Below, piece after piece: positions 56,840 to 64,000 of a stretch of 64,000 bases of DNA. Source of the DNA: Aegilops tauschii subsp. strangulata (Eukaryota; Streptophyta; Magnoliopsida; Poales; Poaceae); the NCBI RefSeq assembly GCF_002575655.3, contig NC_053036.3, positions 163,718,627 to 163,782,626 on the forward strand. The letters are read 5' to 3'. A program made the position numbers and the translations under genes. Position 1 is the stretch's first letter, and each line of letters opens with the position of its first letter. The notes beneath the pieces were generated by a model, which saw only the letters and a list, made by a program, of their open reading frames with translations, ran no database searches and was not told where the DNA came from.

Positions 56840-57390
56840 AACATGCCGAACAGCTCACGGGCCGGCAGCAGCCCGAAATGAACCCCGGCCCATGATTGTG
56901 CGAATCAAATCACGGGCTTTTAACAGGCCAAAATTGTCTCGGTCCTTGTTTGGCCCAATCAGATATCAGCTGCGAGCAGGCCGGATGCAAACCGGGCCGT
57001 AGTTAGGCCCAACTATATGATGGGCTTTTAACAGGCCGAAATTAATATAGGGCCAAAATGTTAAACGGGCCTTTAACAGGCCAAAACTAATATCAGGCCG
57101 AATTACTAAGTGGGCCTTTAGCAAGTGGGCCCAAAAGCATAGTGTCCAGTTGACGGGCCGAATCTGATATGGGCCATAATTGAGCCCAAAGCCTCTTAAA
57201 GGGCCGGACCTTATCTGGGCCGTAATTTGGCCTAGAACGTGGTAGGCTTTTAACGGGCCGGATCTCATATGGGCCACTATTAGGCCCGGAGCGTGGCAGG
57301 CCATTAATGGACCGGATCAAATATGGGCCGACATTTGGCCCAAAACATGGCAGCCAGTTAATGGGCCGGCCTACTAGGGTCTTCAAAATC
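56840..57390 (+). repeat. GGGCC / TTTAACAGGCC repeats near the CACTA-A right end
   Basis: Units of 50-65 bp built on GGGC(C/T)TTTAACAGGCC, AATTAATAT and AGGCC(A/C)AA. They shade into the next array. Confidence 0.65.
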
Positions 57391-57672
57391 TTGTGGGCCT
57401 ACAGCTGGGCTGGCCCGTTAATGTCGGCGAAATCTCGTGGGCCTTTAGCTGGGCCGGCCCATTATGATCCGCAAGAATCTTGTGGGCCTTTACCTAGGCC
57501 GGCCCATTATGGCACACAAAAATCTTGTGGGCCGGCCCATTATGGCCCGCAAAATCTTGTGGGTCTTTAGCTGGGCCAGCCCATTATGGTCTGCAAAATC
57601 TCGTGGGCCTTTAGCTGGGCCGGCCCATTATGGTCCGCAAAATCTTGTGGGCCTTCAGTTGGGCCGGCCCAT
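57385..57672 (+). repeat. About 45-bp tandem repeat, seven copies
   Basis: Each unit has AAATCTTGTGGGCC, TTTAGCTGGGCC and GGCCCATTATGG(T/C)CCGCA; one copy lacks the middle part. Copies are closely similar, so the array is young or homogenised. Frames across it are artefacts. Confidence 0.85.
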
Positions 57673-58117
57673 TTAAACTTGATGGGCCGGTCCACGTGTC
57701 AACATATCATAGGCGCGTCTCGCCCATTGGATGAGTGACACCTGTGCCAACGCGGACCTGACACGTGTCTCCTCCAGCCAATGATGATTTTACACGTGGA
57801 AAATCCCCATTGGTCGGGGCTATTAACGGGTTATCGGATCCAAAACCCGACCCGATAGCTTAACGGCGTTCCGTTACGGTGGATGCCACGTGTCGGTCAC
57901 CCTTGACGAAAGCACTTCTGTGACGCGCGATTTATCGTCATGGAAGTGGACACTTCCGTGATGATAATTTTGGTAATGTCATGGAACACTTCTACGACAG
58001 CACAGGTATGACTATCTTGATTCTGTCATAAATTTGTCATCGATGTACATGCATGACAAAAAACGCGACCTACTGTGACAAACACGTATCATCACGGAAG
58101 TGTATTTTTTTGTAGTG
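57673..58117 (+). repeat. Right subterminal region and TIR of CACTA-A
   Basis: Rich in GTGACA, TATGAC, GTCATGGAA and CTTC(C/T)GTGA motifs in both orientations, the kind of subterminal sites that CACTA DNA-binding proteins use. The TIR (58085-58117) ends TTTTTTTGTAGTG. Confidence 0.8.
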
Positions 58118-58120
58118 ATA

Positions 58121-58436
58121 TGCACCACAATCATGTGCATGAAGATTTCTTGCTGATGTACATACTGTTTGCAAGAAGGACTCATGAACATGAAGGTACA
58201 TTTCCTATATTCACATCATTTGCTCTGATGCATATAGCCAAGATACATGTAACACATGGCTTACTCTGTCATGCTTATGCATTCACATGCTCATATGTTC
58301 CCTATTCATATGATTGCATACATATAGGGGGAGCCTATGCATGTTACACATCTTTCCAAAGCTTTACTTGTTGTTCTCTATATCTTTATCTAAAGCTGTG
58401 ATGTATGTTGTCATCAATTACCAAAAAGGGGGAGAT
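58121..58436 (+). other. Copia 3' noncoding part, second half, with polypurine tract
   Basis: Continues from 20125 once the CACTA and its ATA duplicate are removed. The polypurine tract AAAAAGGGGGAGAT lies at about 58422-58435, next to the LTR. Confidence 0.8.
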
Positions 58437-60040
58437 TGAAAGCACAAGTGCTCGCTGGGTGATTTTGGAAATTAATGTCAACATATCTCTTGTTCGACTA
58501 ATACTTCTACCTAGTATGTTTCAGATAAGTTCAACAATGGAGTGGCATGGACTAGAGGATGTGGAACCCCTTCAAAATGCTGAAGACAAAGGATTGGTTC
58601 AAGCTCAAAGCTCAGGACTCTACATTTTCTATTTTAGTGGTCCAAGATCACATTGAGTCCATAGGAAAGCCAATACTATTAAGAGGGGATGAGGTGTTGC
58701 TTAATGGCCTGCTTGCTCAAAGTGCTTAGTGATATGCTCCAAAGCCCTCAACCACTTTCTCACATCCACATATGTCCCAAACCAAAAAGTCCAACTTGGC
58801 CCCACCGAAACTTTCTATCCGGCGCCACCGAGTTCAGTTGACATAGCCACTACCAGAAACCCTAATCAATTCGGTCTCACGATGGGATCTCGGTCTCATC
58901 GAGATGGGCTTGCAAACTCTCTGTTGCCTATTGCAATAATTTCGGTCCCATCGAGATATGCAATCGGCCCCACTGAGTGTGCTTGGCCAACTCTCTGTTT
59001 CGCTTATTAACCAAATCGGTCCCACCGAGTTTGAGTAATCGGTCAAACTGAGATGTGGATTTACCCTAACCCTAGCACATCGGTCCCACCGAGTTGATCC
59101 ATTTGGTCCCACCGAAAATCCTAACGTTCACATTTTGAACTAAATCGGTCCGACCAAGTTTCATGATTCGGTCTCACCGAGTTTGGTGATTTGTGTGTAA
59201 CGTCTAGATTTTGTGTGGAGGCTATATATACCCCTCCACCCACTCTTCATTCGTGGAGAGAGCCATCAGAACATGCCTACACTTCCAACACATATTTTCT
59301 GAGAGAGAACCACCTACACTTGTGTTGAGGTCAAGATATCCCATTCCAACCACATAAATCTTGATCTCTAGCCTTCCCCAAGTTGCTTTCCACTCAAATC
59401 TTATTTCCACCAAATCCAAATCCTGTGAGAGAGAGTTGAGTGTTGGGGAGACTATAATTTGAAGCACAAGAGCAAGGAGTTCATCATCAACACACCATTT
59501 GTTACTTCTTGGAGAGTGGTGTCTCCTAGATTGGCTAGGTGTCACTTGGGAGCCTGCGTCAAGATTGTGGAGTTGAACCAAGGAGTTTGTAAGGGCAAGG
59601 AGATCGCCTACTTCGTGAAGATCTACCCTAGTGAGGCAAGTCCTTCGTGGGCGACGGCCATGGTGGGATAGACAAGGTTGCTTCTTCGTGGACCCTTCAT
59701 GGGTGGAGCCCTCCGTGGACTCGCGCAATCATTACCCTTCATGGGTTGAAGTCTCCATCAACGTGGATGTACGATAGCACCACTTATCGGAACCACGGAT
59801 AAAAAATCTCCTTGTCTCCAAATTGCGTTTGCACACTCCAATCCCTTCCCTTTACATTCTTGCAACTTGCATGCTTTACTTTCCGCTGCTCATATACTCT
59901 TGTCATGCTTGCTTGATATGTATTGTGAATGCTCAAACTTGTGCCAAAACTCCACTTCAACTTAAGGAAACTAAAAACTGCAACTTTTCTTGATTAGAGT
60001 CTATTCACCCCCCTCTAGACACCTCTTCTCGATCCTTTCA
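58437..60040 (+). repeat. 3' LTR of the Copia element
   Basis: TGAAAGCACAAGTGC to GATCCTTTCA, 1604 bp; carries the TCGGTcccACCGA array (58795-59185) and a TATA box at 59221-59230 like the 5' LTR. Confidence 0.95.
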
Positions 60041-60102
60041 AAGATTAGGTTAGTGCGAAGCTTACCTTAAACCCTACCGACATCGTTGAAACGAGGCAAG
60101 CG

Positions 60103-60541
60103 TCAAGGGAACCGTGGAGAACGGCGGGGAAGCGACGTTGTGCCATCCGGCCTCCTCTTGCGATGGGAGAATGAATACTCCTGTGGCTCAGGCTGGCTCT
60201 GCACCCTCACGAACGGCACACCGTACTCGATCGATTCGTTATCCTCTGGGTGCTTGACCTTCGACCTGTATGCCCACCACCTCCACCTGACTTTCGCCTC
60301 GGGCGAATCTGTGTGCTCCATCGCCTATGGGAGATACTCGATGAACTCGAAGGACTGCAGCGTGACTGCCGCCGAGGAGTACATCGCCGCCGTCTCGCTC
60401 TTTCGTATACATCCACATGGCCCTCACCATCCTCGAAATCTCCCACTCATTATCAAACCAAGTAAGGATCTCCTTCAACCTGGCTAACTTTGCCTGGTCG
60501 CCGCCGGCGATCTGCCTGATTCGCTACTGCATCCTCTCCAT
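60103..60541 (-). pseudogene. Small orphan-like gene, left member of a head-to-head pair
   Basis: Minus-strand ATG at 60541 (TCCATGGAG). The frame has a TAG at codon 6, then IAGGDQAKLARLKEILTWFD, and after a frameshift (between about 60440 and 60330) MEHTDSPEAKVRWRWWAYRS and a YGVPFVRV end. Aligned with the partner at 61500-61976, the order WFDN, EHTDSP, WW-YRS, YxVPF is the same. No known domain. Broken by one stop and one shift. Confidence 0.55.
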
Positions 60542-60589
60542 GGATGTCCTTCTAAGGGGTCCGGTGCTAGCTTTGGAAGATGGGAGTAG

Positions 60590-60965
60590 AGATGGTGGTC
60601 TTGCAATAGAGAAGAGGGAGACGCGAGACGGTGGTTTTGGAATGGAGATGATGGAGAGGAGAGGGGGTGGTTTTGAAATGGAGAAGAGGGAGAGGCGAGA
60701 CAGTGGTTTTGGAATGGAGATGATGGAGAGGAGAGGTTTCCCTGCCTTTCGGTCGCTGATAGGTGGGCCCCGCGCTTGGTGGGACCCATGTGTCAGTGTC
60801 TCAATGGCAGGATGGGCTACGTCAGGGGATCCTTGCCCGAGGAGAGAGGAGGTGGTTTTGCAATGGAGAAGAGGGAGAGGCGAGACGGTGGTTTTGGAAT
60901 GGAGATGATGGAGAGGAGAGGTGGTGGTTTTGCAATGGTGAAGAGGGAGAGGAGTGTGCTGCAGC
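60590..60965 (-). repeat. Minisatellite upstream of the left pair member
   Basis: Units of about 50 bp built on GGTGGTTTTG(G/C)AATGGAGA, TGATGGAGAGGAGAGG and GAGAAGAGGGAGAGGCGAGAC, in two clusters separated by a unique stretch (60735-60845). Confidence 0.75.
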
Positions 60966-61265
60966 TATTTAGGATTGCACGAGAGGGCCGGTGTGCTGTG
61001 AGTGGATCAAAATCAAAATCAATTTACCCTTCAATTAAGGAAGCGACCCCACATTAACTAGTCTCCTTTTATTCTGGGTCATAATTGACCATGATTTTCA
61101 CAAAATAAAATATATGGTATACGTTGCAAAAATAATATAATTTGAAAGTACATTCATATACGAACCAAACGATACAATTTTTGGTGACATGCATTCACAT
61201 TTTGCTTGTCAAATACAGTACGTCGTCAAACTTTGACCCAAAATACGCAAAACAAAAAAATACTT
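60966..61265. other. AT-rich centre of the head-to-head pair
   Basis: AT-rich sequence between the two minisatellites; candidate promoters could lie here, but no clear TATA assignment is possible. No gene. Confidence 0.4.
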
Positions 61266-61470
61266 CCAAGACTAGCGCCGCTCCTCTCCTCTTAAACCAC
61301 CGCGCTCCTCTCCTGTTCCAATCTAAATCCAGCGCCGCTCCTCTCCTCTTCCATTTCAAAACCACCGCCCCTCCTCTCCTGTTCTAATCCAAAACCAGCG
61401 TCGCTCCTCTCCCGTTCTAATCCAAAACCAGCGTTGCTCCTCTCCTCTTCCATTCAAAACCACCGTCGGC
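61266..61470 (+). repeat. Minisatellite upstream of the right pair member
   Basis: CGCTCCTCTCCTCTTCCATT, CAAAACCACCG and TCCTGTTCTAATCCAAAACC units, five copies of roughly 33-50 bp. They are complements of the units at 60590-60965, so the pair shares its leader as well as its ORF. Confidence 0.75.
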
Positions 61471-61499
61471 GAGTGAATGTGCTGTGGAGAAGTAGATCG

Positions 61500-61976
61500 A
61501 TGGAGGAGTACAACCGATACGTGAGGATCGCAGACGGCGACCCTATGAAGCTAGCTAGGATGTTGGAGATACAGTCTTGGTTTGACAACAAGGACCAACT
61601 AGCGGCGACGGCGACATCCATGGCCAAATATCTGCAATAGAGCAAAAAGGCAGCGATACTCCCGAAGGGAGTCGCGCGGGAGTACATAGAGCTGCTCCTC
61701 TGGGCCATGGAGCAAACAGATTCACCGAATCCGATCGTGAGGGAGCGGTGGTGGGAGTATCGATCCCAGATGGAGCATCCACCAGAGATTGAAGGATCGA
61801 GCATCTACAGGGTGCCGTTTGAGATGGCGTCGTTCCAGAGCGAGCCGGTGGAGTCTTCGTCGACCGAACCCAACTGCAAGAGAAGAAAGGCAGTTGGCCC
61901 GACGATGCTTCCCCGCCATCCTCTCCCTCGCCGTTCACATCGTCTCATGGGGCGGCTGTCTGCCGCCGAGGAATAG
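61500..61976 (+). pseudogene. Small orphan-like gene, right member of a head-to-head pair
   Basis: ATG at 61500 (TCGATGGAG). One frame of 159 codons with a single TAG at 61638-61640. It reads MEEYNRYVRIADGDPMKLAR, EIQSWFDNKDQLAATATSMA, then after the stop ILPKGVAREYIELLLWAMEQ, TDSPNPIVRERWWEYRSQME, IYRVPFEMASF and a basic end (CKRRKAVGPT). No known domain; helical, with a conserved WW and a putative basic nuclear patch. Apart from the one stop it is well kept, better than the left member. Confidence 0.6.
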
Positions 61977-62620
61977 GAGGGGACTGCCCCCCCCCCCAGC
62001 CCAATAGTCGGGTAGGTTGTGAATTGTCAGGAGGAGCTTAGGGTTGTCAGTATTTGCAGGTTGTGAATTGTGTTTTGTGTTGTGTATTTTGAGAGTACTT
62101 TCAGATATGAATGTCTTTTGAATTTCAGATTTGCAGTATTGAGCATATGAAGTATTTTATGAATTCTAGAGATCTATTTTTAGCACTTAAAAAAATGTAG
62201 TTTCATAGGAGTATAAAAGTGCAGACAATGTGATTCTCAGAGAAGAAACTGCAAGTTTCAGGTTCAGATAAGAAACTGCATGTTCAGTTTTAGATAAGAA
62301 ACTACAACTTTCAGAGGCAGAGCATTTATATTAACACGGCCTTTTCAAACAGGGTTAACATTATGTTGGAAGTTTTATTCATGGTCGAAAATGGAACTAC
62401 CAGCCAGTTAACATCATGATGATCAACATTCATGCATAGCACATCTTCATATGATGCACAGTCAAAAAGATATGCTATTTTCAAAATGCCCACACAACGT
62501 CGAGTGTGCGAAAAACAGAGAAAACGAGGGACGAAGTTTTGGCAAGTGTTGGACATGGTGTGCGTAGATGACAATGGGGGTCCACATGTCAATAATGGCA
62601 GAGGCAAAAAATTTGGAGAT
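61977..62620. other. Gene-free stretch
   Basis: A C run near 61986 and AT-rich sequence; AAGAAACTGCA(A/T)GTT(T)CAG is repeated three times at 62245-62312. Only shadow frames. Confidence 0.5.
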
Positions 62621-62625
62621 ATTTT

Positions 62626-62702
62626 CCCTGCATCAGGTGGAATCGAACCCGGGCGGAACAGCTGTCGGGTAGTGTCACTTAACCACTGGGCTAGTTCAGT
62701 AA
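62626..62702 (-). tRNA. tRNA-like remnant with perfect A and B boxes
   Basis: On the minus strand TAGCCCAGTGG (62683-62693) fits the Pol III A box TRGYNNARNNG and GGTTCGATTCC (62639-62649) fits the B box exactly, 33 bp apart, within a segment of tRNA length. The T-stem and acceptor stem do not pair well, so it is not a working tRNA. It may be a tRNA pseudogene or the head of a tRNA-derived SINE. Confidence 0.4.
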
Positions 62703-63190
62703 TTTCATTACAAATAAGGCACTGCCTTGGGTGGTCCGATCACCTCCTGCACCTTTGTGCGCTCGCCGTGGCACCGCTGTCTGCCATTGTGAACATGCTG
62801 AACAAACGAGAGGAATCTGGAGAGGACTGTACGTGGAGAGGCGGACAGTCGGGACCCACCAGGTCTATGGCCGTACGCAAGCAAGTGCCTCATGGAAAAA
62901 AACTTCCTCCTAATGCTATACTGGCGTTGGGGCCCACAGGTTTGTCAGCATAGTTACATTTTTTAGGTGCTTCAATGTAGGAGATAAATTCACAACGAAG
63001 CTATGGAGCTAGCGGGTAGTATCATTTATTATCACTGGGGCAGCAAGTATCCGCTGGGTTTTGGGCTGCCCCGTCTAGGCTTTCTTTTTTGACATGCGCA
63101 ACCCACAACATGCCGGTTTGTATTTTTTGAGGGCCATCATGTATCGACCGGCCTATGGACCTCCCATCCAAGGTTTTATTTTTCCTAAAA
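62700..63190 (-). repeat. Inverted subterminal module and unclassified spacer of CACTA-B
   Basis: The complement of 62756-62940 contains GGTGGGTCCCGACTGTC, CTCCACGTACAGTCCTCT and CTCTCGTTTGTTCA, matching 24960-25045 of CACTA-A. 62940-63190 is unclassified; ATGCCGGTTTGTA and CCATCATGTATCGACCGG are not recognised. Confidence 0.6.
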
Positions 63191-64000
63191 CATCGGCAAC
63201 CCAATTTATGCATTTTTTTGAAGAAAACGCAGAGGTCTGTTCTATTTTTCTATATAAGAATAGGAACGCTTGGTCCAACTTTTGTTTCCCTTCTAACTAT
63301 ATTATATATATTTAAATTATTTTATATGTTAATATATATCATTGTTATTGTCATCATATATTTAACAGATACTTACATATGTAAGAAAACAATATCCCAC
63401 ATCTTATTAACTTATAAAAATAATTTCTTAACAATAAAATCCATCGATTTTTTTGGCAACAAAAATCCTGGTGATTGTGTACAAAAGCTTGTTAATATTT
63501 AAGGACCAATGTAATAATAAATCACTTATTATTTAAATATATTTATAACAAAATTCTCAGCCGCTGTTTATTTTTTGATAACATTGCTGCGCCCAACCCA
63601 ACATTATAATTAGAATCAACCCAGCAAAATCGTGTATTTCGAGAAAGTGCAAATGCCCTGTAATTTTTAGGAGTAAAATAAATGGGCCGCATGGACGCTA
63701 CATTATTTGTTCACCCAGCCCAGCAAATGGACTGTAATTCCAAAAAAAGAGATCAAATTGACTGTAAATTCTGAAAAAATGGGTTGAATACGTGCCACAT
63801 TATTGGAGGCTAAAATGTGGGCCAATAGGTCGAAGCCAACGCAAGTCGTTGTCAACTTTGTCAACAAATGATTCTGACATTGTTAGCCGTTGGATTTACA
63901 TCCAACGACCGGCATCCATCTTCAATCTCTCGTCTTCTTCCTCCAGCGCCGCCGGGACCACCTGCTCCCGCCTCCGGCTGCTAGCAGCTCTGCTTAGCAC
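63190..64000 (-). repeat. Inverted counterpart of 25267-26020
   Basis: Matches the CACTA-A block over about 800 bp with several small indels; the window ends inside it at GTGCTAAGCAGAGC (complement). Confidence 0.85.

Larger units (their letters stand above)
20126..58117 (+). mobile_element. CACTA-A: giant CACTA transposon, 38 kb including a nested retroelement
   Basis: Left end CACTACAAAAAAAAGACACA, right end the complement of CACTACAAAAAAATACACTT; both continue with TCCGTGA. ATA duplications flank it, and Copia sequence continues on both sides, so the ends are secure. Subterminal repeats include many TATGAC/GTGACA motifs within 250 bp of each end. Without the BARE-like insertion it is about 29.3 kb. 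It holds satellite arrays (20.5-25.5 and 56.8-57.7 kb), an exon-array gene on the minus strand, a cargo zone with orphan ORFs, and a split ORF1-type gene near the right end. I see no TNP2/DDE transposase, so it is probably non-autonomous. Confidence 0.9.
12983..60040 (+). mobile_element. SIRE/Maximus-like Copia retrotransposon, split by CACTA-A
   Basis: Two LTRs of about 1.6 kb (12983-14586 and 58437-60040) in the same orientation, a primer site next to the first, gag and pol in Copia order (protease, integrase, RT, RNase H), and a polypurine tract next to the second. Removing CACTA-A (20126-58117 and one ATA copy) leaves about 9.1 kb. The run of several A-rich AGGGGGAG tracts in the long stretch after RNase H is typical of the SIRE lineage (Maximus in Triticeae); the family name is from memory of these traits, not from a database match. 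By eye about 5 differences occur in the first 170 bp of the two LTRs, so it is older than the BARE-like element. Confidence 0.85.
60041..64000 (-). mobile_element. CACTA-type element B, part right of the Copia insertion
   Basis: Inference. 63190-64000 is the inverted counterpart of 25267-26020, and 62700-62940 resembles the subterminal modules of A around 24900-25050 in inverted orientation. 60041-62620 has no counterpart in A and carries a divergent pair of small genes. The outer end of the element must lie to the right of the window. Confidence 0.5.

Noticed and set aside
57093..57676. Frames rich in GRPIMAxK and GPN repeats
   Set aside because: Translations of the 45- to 65-bp GGCC-rich tandem repeats.
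62626..62702. Functional tRNA gene
   Set aside because: A and B boxes are fine but the T-stem and acceptor stem do not pair, so it is listed only as a tRNA-like remnant.

Overview
This is a piece of a large grass genome, almost certainly Triticeae (wheat, Aegilops or barley type). The basis is a BARE-1/WIS/Angela-type Copia retrotransposon with its characteristic LTR ends, CACTA transposons with CACTACAAAA termini, Stowaway and Tourist-like MITEs, and large amounts of decayed, nested repeat DNA. I see no bacterial-style operons, no CRISPR array, no rRNA and no conserved housekeeping gene that is clearly intact.

The window reads best as a four-layer nest. Layer 1 (outermost, 1-12982 and 60041-64000) looks like parts of a CACTA-type element lying in minus orientation ('CACTA-B'); its ends are outside the window. 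Layer 2 (12983-20125 and 58121-60040) is a SIRE/Maximus-like Copia retrotransposon on the plus strand with two LTRs of about 1.6 kb. Layer 3 (20126-58117) is a 38 kb plus-orientation CACTA element ('CACTA-A') with matching terminal inverted repeats and a 3-bp ATA target duplication inside the Copia element. Layer 4 (45484-54141) is a BARE/WIS/Angela-type Copia element on the minus strand, inserted in CACTA-A with a CTTGT/CTTGC target duplication.

CACTA-A and CACTA-B are sister elements. Four blocks of A recur in the flanks in inverted, collinear order: the AT-rich subterminal block, a TATA-driven first exon followed by an array of exon-like repeats, a GA/GT-rich satellite block, and the promoter and first exon of an ORF1-type (En/Spm-like) transposon gene. 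Their middles differ. A carries one intact two-exon orphan-like gene (32484-33157) and two broken orphan ORFs. B carries a frameshifted WRN-like 3'-5' exonuclease copy, a broken coiled-coil gene, a third broken ORF, and a head-to-head pair of related small genes. The shared ends look like transposon chassis and the middles like exchangeable cargo.

Most long reading frames in the repeat arrays (20-26 kb, 40-43 kb, 57 kb) are chance ORFs in tandem repeats and were left out. The Copia polyproteins are broken by stops and frameshifts; the RT/RNase H part of layer 2 is open but has an altered catalytic motif. Gene symbols are left empty because none of the host-like genes can be named safely from sequence alone.
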